64,000 nucleotides of DNA from JALZAI01 sp038212215 (GTDB lineage Bacteria; Actinomycetota; Actinomycetes; Mycobacteriales; Jatrophihabitantaceae). How positions within the stretch are numbered: the stretch's first letter is position 1; each line of letters starts with the position of its first letter. Of the stretch, positions 26,651-35,352 are shown in pieces. Location of the stretch: the NCBI GenBank assembly GCA_038212215.1, contig JBBQUT010000005.1:62001-126000 (forward strand), read 5' to 3'. The notes beneath the pieces are model-generated. The model made no database searches and was not told where the DNA came from. It worked only from the letters and a program-made list of their open reading frames with translations. A program made the translations under genes and the position numbers.

Positions 26651-26873
26651 AGCCTCGGCACGCCGAAACGAAGGAATCGGAAATCGTCGAAACGGTTCGG
26701 CACCGCGCCGACCACCCGGCTCGTCACGCACACTGAGTTGACGCCACGCCGCCGACATTCGCGGGATTCGTGTCGTGATTCGGGTAAGAGCTGGAAATCG
26801 CCTAGCAGCGGCGACCCAGCCACCTCGCTGACCGCACGATCCCGCGCAACCGTGTGGAGACCGACCGCGCGGC

Positions 26874-27173
26874 TCACACAGGGTGGGACGCGAGGAAGCT
26901 CCGCCCTCGGACTAGTCGTGCGCAGATCGAAAGCGCGCAGGCGGCAACGCACGCTAGGCACATGGTGGGCACGAGGTAGACGAACGCCTGATTCGTTCGG
27001 TCGGCGAGGGCTACGCGGACCACGGGCAGCAACGCGCCGCCCGCGATAGCCATGACCAATCCTGCGAGCGCCGAACTCGTGTGGTCGCCGAGCCCGCGCA
27101 GCGCCACCCGTAGTAGTCGGGACATCGACGACAGTGACGCCGTGATCAGGACGACCGCAATCAGTCCGGCCAT
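26874..27173 (-). pseudogene. Remnant of an MFS sugar permease (FucP-like C-terminus)
   Basis: This 99-residue open frame reads like the last three transmembrane helices of an L-fucose-type proton symporter. ALRGLGDHTSSALAGLVMAIAGGA corresponds to the conserved G-x-x-T-x-x-G-S/A region, and NQAFVYLVPTMCLACVA to the final helix. A full permease has about 400 residues and 12 helices; nothing upstream on this strand continues it. It is therefore a truncated relic. It points to a lost sugar-uptake gene at the island edge. Confidence 0.5.
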
Positions 27174-27571
27174 GTTCTGCGAAGCGCGGCGAACAATCTG
27201 GGAGCGGCACCGAGGGTGCTAACCCGAAAAGGCAGCCTTCGTGGGGACGGAACATGCCGAGCAGAACACCGCTCCGGCCTGAAGATGGAAGCCGACACGG
27301 GTCTAGACATCCGAGAATGTCCTGCCGCACTGAATCGTAACGACAAGTCCACACCTGCGTACCGACGTTGAGGAACTGCACGGCGACCCCCAGCGATCAT
27401 GCTCGTTGCGTCACAGTCGGCCCAGCACACCCTTCGAACTCGCTCCGCGCTCGCTGCGTCGCATCGTTCAACGGCCCCATTGCGATCGCCCCTCGTCCGA
27501 TTGGACGCTCGTGCCGTGGGCTGTGTCCGACAGAGCGAACACGTCGTCGAGCCGAACTGCGTGCTCGAGGA
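27174..27571 (-). other. Gene-free stretch between the permease relic and the sulfotransferase
   Basis: No frame on either strand looks coding in these 398 bases: the open frames have mixed codon use and no family resemblance. The stretch may be decayed DNA from the same event that truncated the flanking relics. I see no clear terminator after the sulfotransferase stop at 27572. Confidence 0.4.
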
Positions 27572-28438
27572 TCAACGACGCCAGGAGGGCACTCGTCCCC
27601 ACCAGGTAGCCAGCGCCTCGTCGTCTGCGGTGAAGCGTTGCAGCAGACTCTCCCGTAACGGCTGCGGCATGGGGGAGCGCGGTCGCGCGTTGTTCTGCTC
27701 GAAGATCGGGACCCGCGTGTCGGGGATACCGAGGAATTCCACGGTCTGGCGCCAGACTGGCTCGGGATCGGTGAAAAAGTCGCCCGCGTCGACCACATGC
27801 ACCCGGTCGCGGCCCACCGCTGCAACCATGCGCTGCAATTGCGGCAAGTACCGGCCGCGATGCAGATACCCCTGGTGCTGGTGCGCAGGGCTGTTGTAGG
27901 TGGCGTCTGCGATCAAGCGTTCCTCCTCGCCGGCGAGACGCTCGTCCTCCAGTTCGAGCGCGCGTTCGAACGGTTCGCGCTCGAATCCTCTGGCCAGCTC
28001 GTGGGCGTGTGCGGAGTACGCCCGCTCGACCGGGTCGCGCAGCAGCACAATGACTTTCACGCCGGGCAGATCTCTTGCGATGCGTCCGGCTGCTAGGGGA
28101 TGGAACAGGTAGTACGGGCTCGATTCAAAGGTCATCGGTGCGGCGCCGGTGCGCTGCTGCACCAACCGCGCGGTGGCACGCAATGGGAAGTGCGCCTGAT
28201 ACCAGCCACGTCCGTGCAGGTAACCGGTGTCAAAGTAGTGCACACCCTTGTGTAGGACAGCCTTGAGCACCTGCGGGTGCTGACTCAACGTGCGGTACAT
28301 CGTGGTCGTGCCGCAGCGCTGCGCCCCGCAGATCAGAAATCCCGGCGACATCCGCGCGCCGGCGCTGAGCCGGCCGAAACTTAGTACCGCGTCCTGACCG
28401 GCCTGCTGCAACGGCTTGGGCAGACTCTTGACGTTCAC
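27572..28438 (-). CDS. Sulfotransferase family protein
   Basis: This 288-residue PAPS-dependent sulfotransferase has the 5'-phosphosulfate loop CGAQRCGTTTMYRTL near residue 37 and the 3'-phosphate motif VIVLLRDPVERAYSAHAHE at about 125-145. Its resemblance is to bacterial relatives of heparan-sulfate sulfotransferases, including a C-terminal FFTDPEPVWRQTVEFLG. Such enzymes transfer sulfate to hydroxyls or amines of sugars. No membrane anchor is seen. Its start overlaps the upstream kinase-like gene by four bases, so it is co-translated with the polysaccharide genes. A sulfated cell-surface polymer is the likely product; the acceptor cannot be read. Confidence 0.85.
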   Translation of the reverse strand: MNVKSLPKPLQQAGQDAVLSFGRLSAGARMSPGFLICGAQRCGTTTMYRTLSQHPQVLKAVLHKGVHYFDTGYLHGRGWYQAHFPLRATARLVQQRTGAAPMTFESSPYYLFHPLAAGRIARDLPGVKVIVLLRDPVERAYSAHAHELARGFEREPFERALELEDERLAGEEERLIADATYNSPAHQHQGYLHRGRYLPQLQRMVAAVGRDRVHVVDAGDFFTDPEPVWRQTVEFLGIPDTRVPIFEQNNARPRSPMPQPLRESLLQRFTADDEALATWWGRVPSWRR

Positions 28439-29682
28439 GTATTAATTCCTCTCGAAGGTTGGCGTGCGAGATAGTCGGCCACCGCCGGGACGATCCACGA
28501 CTCGACATCGCCACCGCGACCGCCTGCCGCACGTTGGTCGTCGGCGAGATAACGCAACCCGATCTCGATGAGGTACAGCGCCGCTGTCAGCTCAGCTTGT
28601 TCAGGGCGCACGTCCCAATCTGCAAGGGTTTTGGGCGCATCGAGAATACATCGCGTAGCCGCCTCGGGAGTGCTGGCGTGCGGTCCGACGAGAGATTGCT
28701 GCAACTGGTAGTGCAGCGCATCGAACCCGACCGGCACTGGTCCGTGTGCGCGTTCCCAGTCCCACACGACGACTTCGGCTCCCGTCTGACCGCAGTTCCA
28801 CGGGGTCCAGTCGCCGTGCCAGCTGCCGAGTCGCAGTTCTGCGCCGACGGTCCCGCCCGCCAGCTCGCCCGCGATGTCGGCCAGCGCGCTGCGTGCGGCG
28901 TGATCGCGTGTCTCGCCGGATGTCGGCAGCGCCTGTGCCCGGACGCGGAGCACGGCTGCATAACCGCCCGGTGGGTGTGGTGGGAGATCCGATGAGATTG
29001 CTGCGATTTGCTGCATCGCCGCGCGCAAGAGCACGGGTTCTGGCGTCGCCGCCTGGGCGGTCGGCAGTGGCGAAAGCACCAACACCTCGAGCGAGTTCCA
29101 CTCGCCGGTGTGCAATACCTCGGGCACCCGCAGGGCAGTCAATTGCCGGGTATGCAGCATCGCGAGCGTGGCGGCCTCATGGCGCACCAGCGCCGAGGTG
29201 AGCGGATTGATGCCTATCTTGACAAAGGCGACGGTACGTCCGTCGACGTCGAGCAGGTGCAGGACGGGCTTGCGGTTGGCTCGCGGTGGGGTCAACGCGA
29301 TCGCGGCCACAACCGGGCGTCCGAGCACGGCACTGAGGTGGTCGAGGAATAGCGACTCCCGCAGTTCGACGACGTGGCGCCAGCCGCGAAACGCGAACGG
29401 CCCCAGGCCCGCGCGCAGGGTCAGCGCCAGCACCCGCCGCTGCAACCGGTCCTGCGCCGACGTCGCATGACCATGCGCTAGGACAGCGTTGGCGGCAGCG
29501 CGCGGCGCCGATCCAGGCACCAGAAGGCGCGGTTTGCGGATGCTCGGGACGATCAGCATCGGCGATCCAGGACGGTCCGGCTTTGCCCGCGACCCGGCAG
29601 GCCACAGCAGGCGGGCGATCTCGCGCAGGCCGTCCAGGCGTGCTTCGGCATTTGTAGAAAGGTGCGCCGCGCGATCAGCCAT
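28435..29682 (-). CDS. Aminoglycoside-phosphotransferase-fold protein in the polysaccharide operon
   Basis: This 415-residue protein has a protein-kinase-like APH fold in its C-terminal two thirds. A nucleotide-binding lysine candidate occurs in GRTVAFVKIGINP, the catalytic segment LGSWHGDWTPWNCG (Brenner-type HGD-x-x-x-x-N) near residue 305, and the metal-binding VVWDWERA downstream. Members phosphorylate small molecules or sugars. A location between a sulfotransferase and a polymerase suggests phosphorylation of a sugar or lipid-linked intermediate, not drug resistance. It overlaps the ligase gene by eight bases and the sulfotransferase gene by four. The N-terminal 100 residues are of unknown type. 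Confidence 0.75.
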   Translation of the reverse strand: MADRAAHLSTNAEARLDGLREIARLLWPAGSRAKPDRPGSPMLIVPSIRKPRLLVPGSAPRAAANAVLAHGHATSAQDRLQRRVLALTLRAGLGPFAFRGWRHVVELRESLFLDHLSAVLGRPVVAAIALTPPRANRKPVLHLLDVDGRTVAFVKIGINPLTSALVRHEAATLAMLHTRQLTALRVPEVLHTGEWNSLEVLVLSPLPTAQAATPEPVLLRAAMQQIAAISSDLPPHPPGGYAAVLRVRAQALPTSGETRDHAARSALADIAGELAGGTVGAELRLGSWHGDWTPWNCGQTGAEVVVWDWERAHGPVPVGFDALHYQLQQSLVGPHASTPEAATRCILDAPKTLADWDVRPEQAELTAALYLIEIGLRYLADDQRAAGGRGGDVESWIVPAVADYLARQPSRGINT

Positions 29683-31360
29683 GCCGCAGCGCCGGGCGCG
29701 CGGCTAGTTGCTCATCGTCCGAGCGCCACAGCAGCCCTACTGAGATCATCGTGATCGCCAGCGAGGCCGGTAAGGCGTTGTAAAAAAGCATGTAGACGAA
29801 GGTGAGCGCAATCGCGATCACCCCAGCCTGCCCGATCGGACTTCGATCGCGGCGGTAGGTCCAGATGCAGAAACCGAAAAAGCTGAAGTAGAACGCCGCG
29901 CCGACAAAGCCCTGGTAGAACAGGACACCCCAGAGTTGGCCGTTGCTGCCGATCGTGAACTCGCCGCACTGCGGGCACTTGGCGGACTTGCCCACGGTGA
30001 TCGACTGCGCGCTGCCGTTGGTCTTTCGGGTGCCACCCCAGCCGAGAATCGGCGACTCCGTGGCCCCTTTGACCGCCTGAGCCGTGAGGAAGGCGCGGAT
30101 CGAGTTGCTCTCCGGGTGCGCCAGTCTGGAGGTCAGCGTCGTATGCAGCGGTGTCAGGATGAAGATGAGACCACCGAGAGACACCGCGACCAAAACCGAC
30201 AGCAGCGCGGCGACTCGGCCGTGCAGGAACAGGCGAACCGCCGCCCACACGATGGTGACGGCAATCCCGATCCATAAACCTCTGTTGAGCGAGTAGATGA
30301 TCGGCACAGTTGCCGCACAAACCGTGACGAGGCAGATCAGCTTGCGGCGGGTGGAGGCGCCCACCGCCCATCCGCAGACGAACCAGATGAGCAGTAGCGA
30401 AACGTTGTTGGCCCAGAAATTCGTGTACGCGAACGGTGCGGCGGCTCGTCCACTTTCCGTGCCAAGGACGGACTGAACCTGTGCGGCGGCCGGATGGATG
30501 AGCGCCGAGATGTACGGATCGGTACGCAGGCTTCCCGGGATCACGAGCTCTACCGGCGAGGTGAATGCGAAATGCGGCGCGAAGGTGCCGAGCAGCCCGC
30601 CGGCGACGGTCGTGAACAGCAGCGCGCCGAGCCAGCGGACGATCCGGTTGACGGGCAGTTCCGCCGCAGTGAGGTTGCCGACGAATAGCAACAGCGCCGT
30701 GACCGACGCGTAGTTGGAGATGAGGACGACGTAGGAGATGACGCGTCCGAAGAACGAGCCCGCGTGCGTGCCTGCCGGATTCTGGGCGAACATCACCAGG
30801 CCGAACAGGACCCACCCGAGAAAGAGCGCCCACAGCAGCCAGCCGCGGGGATAGCGCAGCGGCCGGCGGTGCGCCAGTGTCCTGATCATCGGGATCGCGA
30901 GTAACGGGAAGATGAAGCTGCCCAGACCGAGCGCCCACCACACCGGGAAGAGCACCAGCAGCGCCCACAGCGGCCAGCCGGCGGCCAGCCGCAATCGGCC
31001 ACTGTTGTCGCGACGTACGGCGTAAGCGAACAGCCCGGCGCTTCGCGTCCGTGACGGGGCCGGAGGAGGTAAGTCGACGCGTTCGTCGCAGGAAGTCGCC
31101 GAGGTGCCCAGCCGGACAGGTTCGGGCGCCATGATCGTCAGCCGGGTCTTGGCCGGGACCTGCACACGTGGTCGGACTGCTATCTGCCCGGCTCCGTCGA
31201 CCAGACCGTCGGCGTGCTGCTCTGCGTGACGCGCAACCCGCTCACTGCGCGGTGGCCCGGGCAGCGCCAGGGTGCGCTCGAGTGGAGCCGCGAGCCTGCT
31301 CGGTGCCCGGCGCGCGATGCGCTGCGGTTGGTCGGTGTGGTCGCGGTCGATGACCGTCAC
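29675..31360 (-). CDS. O-antigen ligase/polymerase-like membrane protein
   Basis: This membrane protein has about 10-12 helices between residues 100 and 540. A long extracytoplasmic loop after LTSRLAHPESNSIRAF carries GWGGTRKTNGSAQSI and a CPQCGE pair. Such proteins (Wzy/WaaL superfamily) polymerise or ligate lipid-linked oligosaccharides outside the membrane. I chose GTG 31360, which has GGAG seven bases upstream and good codon use over the first 76 hydrophilic residues. An alternative ATG at 31132 would give a 485-residue protein. The loop's cysteine pair is unusual for the family. It is part of a minus-strand operon with the Wzz-like gene 31 bases upstream. Confidence 0.8.
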   Translation of the reverse strand: MTVIDRDHTDQPQRIARRAPSRLAAPLERTLALPGPPRSERVARHAEQHADGLVDGAGQIAVRPRVQVPAKTRLTIMAPEPVRLGTSATSCDERVDLPPPAPSRTRSAGLFAYAVRRDNSGRLRLAAGWPLWALLVLFPVWWALGLGSFIFPLLAIPMIRTLAHRRPLRYPRGWLLWALFLGWVLFGLVMFAQNPAGTHAGSFFGRVISYVVLISNYASVTALLLFVGNLTAAELPVNRIVRWLGALLFTTVAGGLLGTFAPHFAFTSPVELVIPGSLRTDPYISALIHPAAAQVQSVLGTESGRAAAPFAYTNFWANNVSLLLIWFVCGWAVGASTRRKLICLVTVCAATVPIIYSLNRGLWIGIAVTIVWAAVRLFLHGRVAALLSVLVAVSLGGLIFILTPLHTTLTSRLAHPESNSIRAFLTAQAVKGATESPILGWGGTRKTNGSAQSITVGKSAKCPQCGEFTIGSNGQLWGVLFYQGFVGAAFYFSFFGFCIWTYRRDRSPIGQAGVIAIALTFVYMLFYNALPASLAITMISVGLLWRSDDEQLAARPALRHG

Positions 31361-31391
31361 TGGTGGGCTCCGCATGCGAAGCGACGGTCCC

Positions 31392-32993
31392 TCATGGACG
31401 ACGCGCAATGCCCGGTTGGGCGCCCTCTGCCGTCGCCGAGCCCGGGTCCTCACGCACCGAAGCGGCACCGTTCGCGCTGGGCTGCTCCGCCCGCCCGTCC
31501 GACGTCTCACCGTCCGACGTCTCACCGTACGGCGTCGGCGCGGCGACCGGCTGCGCCGGCCGGTGGTTCCACCAGCGACCGGACGGCACCAGGATCGCGC
31601 CAAGCAGTGGAGCTCCGACCGAATCGAGTTGCTCGATGACGCCGCTGGATCGGGCGGTCTTCGAGTGTGCCTCGACGACGAGTATCACCATGTCGCTGGC
31701 GGCCCCGGCCGCCTGCACCTCTGGCGTGTGGGTCGGGTCGATACCCGCGATCAGCAGCCAGCGCTCACCGCGTGCCGCGTCCAAACCAGGCCTGGAGAGT
31801 TGCCGCGACGCGAGTGCGCCCGCCCCGGTCGGGTCACCGGCAGAAGCCTCGAGGACGCGATGACCGAGCCCGGCGAGGGCGGCAGCCAGATTGGCCACCA
31901 CCGAACTGAGCGCGATCTTGGTCGAGTTACCCGTGACGAGGAGCACGCCGGGCTCGCTGCGCGTGGCCAGCAGCACGTTGACGATCCGCCGGTAGACCTC
32001 GGGTACGGCCACCGCCGCGGTGCCCTTCACCTTGGCGGTCGTGACCTCACCGAGGACCGGAAGCTTGAGCAGGCGAACGACGTCAACGGGGTGCTGCAGT
32101 CGTGCGCGGACCGCGAACCGCAACCACGCTGCGATCAGTCCGAGCAGTAGCCCGCCGGCCAGGCCGCCCGACAAGAGCAGCACCCGCGACGGACTGGACG
32201 CCGAGCTGGGCGTGGTGGCGGTCTTAAGGATCCGTCCCGGGGTGACCGCGGTGGTTGAGAACGCCGTGACGTCTCGCGTCAGCTGCTTGAGCTGGCCGAG
32301 CACCACGCTGCGCTGCGAACGGGCGAAATCGAGCTGAGCCGATTTGGCCGGGAGCTTGCCGATGCTGGTCGAGATGGACTTGAACTGGGTGGTCAGCGTG
32401 TCGACGACGAGTTGCGACTTGTCGATCTCCGCCTTGAGGGTCGCCTCGGCGTCGGCCTTTCGACGGTCCAGGTAGGCGGTCGCGAAGTCATTGGCGCGCG
32501 TGGCCGACAGCACCGCGGAATCGCTTGTGTAGGTGATCGTCAGGATCGACGTGTTGGGCGGCACGGTGATGCTCACCGGTTTGGTGAGTTTGGCGATGGA
32601 AAGGGTCTTGGTTGCGGCATCGATGGTCTGCACCTGCTTCGCGACGTCGCTGGAGGTGACGACCGCTGCCTCGGTGTCGAGGTTGACGGTGCCCGAGGTC
32701 CGGCTGCTGGTGAGGGTGGCCGAATCATTTACGCCGGTGGGTGTGACGAGCACTGCGGACGAGGCGGCGTACTGCTTGGGCAACGTTGCCGCGAGCAGGG
32801 CCCCGACAGCGAGGCCCGCGACGATCCCCACCACCACGAACATCCAACCGCGCCGCAGCAGCATGCCCAGCGCGCCACGATCGTCCGACGATAGGTTTCC
32901 AGTCCTTGTTTCGGCCACGCGAAATCCATTCGACGACGTACGGAGCGACAGATCGCTCGAGGTGATCGTGAATCCGGCCTCGGGATCGGTCAA
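31392..32993 (-). CDS. Wzz-like chain-length protein fused to a degenerate BY-kinase domain
   Basis: This 533-residue protein has a Wzz domain with two helices (about residues 48-70 and 275-295) bracketing an extracytoplasmic coiled region. The cytoplasmic part (about 300-470) aligns with bacterial tyrosine kinases of the Wzc/CpsD type. The expected P-loop GKS/T is replaced by LLVTGNSTKIALSSVVANL, so the lysine is missing. The C-terminus has no tyrosine cluster; it is rich in Pro/Gly and contains a tandem GETSD repeat. It probably controls polymer length as a scaffold without kinase activity. The start is TTG with a TAGAAT box upstream; a GTG about 24 codons later is possible. Confidence 0.8.
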   Translation of the reverse strand: MTDPEAGFTITSSDLSLRTSSNGFRVAETRTGNLSSDDRGALGMLLRRGWMFVVVGIVAGLAVGALLAATLPKQYAASSAVLVTPTGVNDSATLTSSRTSGTVNLDTEAAVVTSSDVAKQVQTIDAATKTLSIAKLTKPVSITVPPNTSILTITYTSDSAVLSATRANDFATAYLDRRKADAEATLKAEIDKSQLVVDTLTTQFKSISTSIGKLPAKSAQLDFARSQRSVVLGQLKQLTRDVTAFSTTAVTPGRILKTATTPSSASSPSRVLLLSGGLAGGLLLGLIAAWLRFAVRARLQHPVDVVRLLKLPVLGEVTTAKVKGTAAVAVPEVYRRIVNVLLATRSEPGVLLVTGNSTKIALSSVVANLAAALAGLGHRVLEASAGDPTGAGALASRQLSRPGLDAARGERWLLIAGIDPTHTPEVQAAGAASDMVILVVEAHSKTARSSGVIEQLDSVGAPLLGAILVPSGRWWNHRPAQPVAAPTPYGETSDGETSDGRAEQPSANGAASVREDPGSATAEGAQPGIARRP

Positions 32994-33005
32994 CCTGAAA
33001 GGCCA

Positions 33006-33011
33006 ATTCTA
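33006..33011 (-). promoter_or_regulatory. Candidate -10 box of the Wzz-like gene
   Basis: TAGAAT on the minus strand lies 12 bases before the TTG start at 32993. It may drive the downstream minus-strand operon to 27572. Confidence 0.35.
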
Positions 33012-33071
33012 ACTTAGGAAGGCGTGGGTGGGCGTTTTATCCCAAACCGGTGCTAGGTCCGGGCTGCCAAG

Positions 33072-34970
33072 CTACCCTGTCAACCTGGCTTTCGAGACCC
33101 GGTACCCCTTGGCGTCGCGCAGGAACCAGGTTGGATTGCTAAGCGCGATGCTGACTCCGGCAGCATCGACCACCACCACCCGCACGAACCGTGGCTGCGC
33201 AACGTCGACATGAATCGTGCACGAGCCGGTGGCGTCGAAGTCGGCGGGTTGCAACGTCGTCCGACGTATGACCGGCTTGGTGTGCGCGGCGCCCGCACGA
33301 TCGACGGTTCCGACCAGCACGTCGACGGTGCCTCCGTCGGGCAGCCCGGTCGCGATGACAGTGAGATCCTGCGACGTCGCTGAAGAGATCGAGACGCCAC
33401 CCATGACGCTGACGCCGTCGCGTCGCAGGTCGAGCGTGCCGTGGAATTTCGCAAGATCACCGAAGAATGCGCGCCCGCGCCGAAGTGCGGCGAGCAAGGC
33501 CGTCTCGGAAGCGTCGGTCGCCCACGCCCAGGTGACGAAGTTCAGCCGGGCGGTGATCCAATCGAGCCCGGCGTGGTCGTCGCTGACCCCGATACCGGTC
33601 AGGAAGATGGCATTGCGGGAGCAGTTGTCCCACAGTGTTTCGTGCTGGCTGAGCGTGCAGCCGCCGCGCACCCGGTACCCGACCTCGAGCAGGTCGCAAC
33701 CCAGCGCGCGATTGGCGATCAGTTGCGCTGACGTGGAGGTCACCAGGGCGTCCTGCTCGAGTGCCGGCACCACGGTCTGCGACGTGCCGAACGGATGGCA
33801 GTAGGAGGCCAGCCCGCCGCTGTTGTGGATCTTCGCCACAGCGTCGTAGGCGACCTTTACGTCATGGCTGGGCAGCGGCCCGAGACCGGTGTTGTCGGGC
33901 AGGCTGATCGTCCCGCCGTACCAGCCCAGGTGTGGCGAGGTGAGCGAGATCTCCAGGCCCTGTATCTGGCGCACGGTGGGGTAGTCCCGGCTGTATCGAT
34001 CCATGAGCTGGCGCTGCACGGCGAGGGGTTTCTGGCCCTGCGCGTTCGGGCGGTGGAACTGAAGATCGGCGAAGTAGGCGTCAGCGGGCTGAGCGCGGCG
34101 AGAACTGGCGACGAGGGTGATCGAGTGCAGCGAGGCATCGCGGCCTTCGATCCCGGGCCATAGCCGAACGAGATCAAGCTCCGGGGCAATATGCAGCGTG
34201 CGCCACTTTCCTTGGGGTGCCTTCAGGCTGACGATTGCCGACACGTCGTCGAGGCGCTTGGACACCCCCGGCCGGGTGGCTCCGCCGATCCGATAGGAGA
34301 TGCGGTACAGACCTGCGGGCTGGTCCCCTTGCACTGGACGGTAGGACGTCACGATCTCGATGGCGACAAAGCCAGCTAGCGACGTGGCGTTGGGCAGGAC
34401 GTCCAGCGTGAGGGTGAGCCCGGACAGTGACGTCCGGTTGAGCAGGTTCTCGGCTTGGCCGGACAGGCCATGCCGGGCAAGGCGCGCGTCCTTCGACCTT
34501 GCCGCCAGGTGCAGCGCGTGCTGGTGGGCGCCCAACGCGGGTGCGTTCGTGGGCGTCACGAAATCATGGCGAGCCTCATTGACGGGGCCATCAGTCAGCG
34601 CGGTCCACGTCCATGGGGCCGTGTCCCGGGCTGTCTCACGCAACCCGCTGAAGCGGATCTGTGTCGGCGCGGTGTGCGCTTGCATGCGGTGGTCGTGTTC
34701 GGTCCACCACAGCACGCTCACGCCCGTGCGCGCGGCCTGGACGAGTTGGGCCGCCATGCTGGCTTCGCCTTCGCTGGCGCTCGCGTGGACGTGCATCGCC
34801 ATGCTCACCGGTAGCAGTGCCTCAGGGGTCGGTTTCGACGTCCCGCCGTAGCGCAGCACCAATCCCGATGCGACGCCGGCCGAGGCAAGCGTCGCCAATC
34901 CGCGCGCGAATTGCCGACGCGAGATATGGCGGCGACCCCAGTCGGCTCGGCGGTCGGGTTGTATTGGCAC
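33072..34970 (-). CDS. Tat-exported PHP-domain phosphoesterase-like protein
   Basis: This 632-residue protein starts with a twin-arginine signal (SRRQFARGLATLASAG, Arg18-Arg19), so it is exported folded. A PHP (polymerase and histidinol phosphatase) metal-site pattern follows: MHVHAS with His60 and His62, WWTEHDHRM, then SYCHPFG and GIGVSDDHAG towards the C-terminus. A beta-rich insertion of about 200 residues (roughly 150-330) separates the first and later metal motifs and could bind carbohydrate. Most PHP enzymes are cytosolic, so a secreted version in a polysaccharide cluster suggests hydrolysis of phosphodiesters or phosphosugars on the surface polymer. Substrate unknown. Confidence 0.75.
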   Translation of the reverse strand: MPIQPDRRADWGRRHISRRQFARGLATLASAGVASGLVLRYGGTSKPTPEALLPVSMAMHVHASASEGEASMAAQLVQAARTGVSVLWWTEHDHRMQAHTAPTQIRFSGLRETARDTAPWTWTALTDGPVNEARHDFVTPTNAPALGAHQHALHLAARSKDARLARHGLSGQAENLLNRTSLSGLTLTLDVLPNATSLAGFVAIEIVTSYRPVQGDQPAGLYRISYRIGGATRPGVSKRLDDVSAIVSLKAPQGKWRTLHIAPELDLVRLWPGIEGRDASLHSITLVASSRRAQPADAYFADLQFHRPNAQGQKPLAVQRQLMDRYSRDYPTVRQIQGLEISLTSPHLGWYGGTISLPDNTGLGPLPSHDVKVAYDAVAKIHNSGGLASYCHPFGTSQTVVPALEQDALVTSTSAQLIANRALGCDLLEVGYRVRGGCTLSQHETLWDNCSRNAIFLTGIGVSDDHAGLDWITARLNFVTWAWATDASETALLAALRRGRAFFGDLAKFHGTLDLRRDGVSVMGGVSISSATSQDLTVIATGLPDGGTVDVLVGTVDRAGAAHTKPVIRRTTLQPADFDATGSCTIHVDVAQPRFVRVVVVDAAGVSIALSNPTWFLRDAKGYRVSKARLTG

Positions 34971-35352
34971 ACCCCGAGTTTATGCCGCGTTTGGGATGGT
35001 CCGGACCGAGTAGTCGGCTGCGGAAGCGAAGTCGTGCGCAAAGTCTCGTCCGACAGCGCAATTTCCTCACCGTAATGAAACGCACCAGCCCCTTATTATT
35101 CGGAAACCGGTCGTCGGAACTCCGTCACACCCCCGACGCTTTTCTCTCGGCCCGGTGCCCCGCCATCCGCCCACATTGCCGGCATAGACCGAAGTCAGCC
35201 GCCCGCTTGCGCGGGCACGGCTCTATTTGGCCTGCCTGCTGACGAATGCACATCACTACTGCCCTGTCCCTCACCCCAATTGCACCCTGGCCCGCCTATC
35301 CCCACGCGTCCTGGTCCCTTTCGACCAGCCCGATCGGCAAGGAGCGCTCCTC
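34971..35352. other. Divergent intergenic region between the PHP and GH26-like genes
   Basis: These 382 bases carry no credible gene. They must hold promoters for both divergent genes. A GC-rich hairpin (GCCCGC-TTGC-GCGGGC, 35201-35216, with AGCC/GGCT outside it) lies about 140 bases before the GH26-like start and could be an RNA structure in its leader. An A/T-rich patch (CTTATTATTCGG, about 35090) precedes it. Confidence 0.5.

Noticed and set aside
26542..27381. 279-residue minus-strand open frame
   Set aside because: It overlaps the HNH remnant and the permease relic in other frames, has no recognisable domain and has mixed codon use.
34971..35352. Riboswitch upstream of the GH26-like gene
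   Set aside because: Only a simple hairpin is visible; no conserved riboswitch core (cyclic-di-AMP, c-di-GMP or cobalamin box) could be recognised.
35227..35352. N-terminal extension of the GH26-like protein
   Set aside because: The GTG at 35353 has an AAGGAG site and leads directly into a signal peptide. The extra residues look non-coding.
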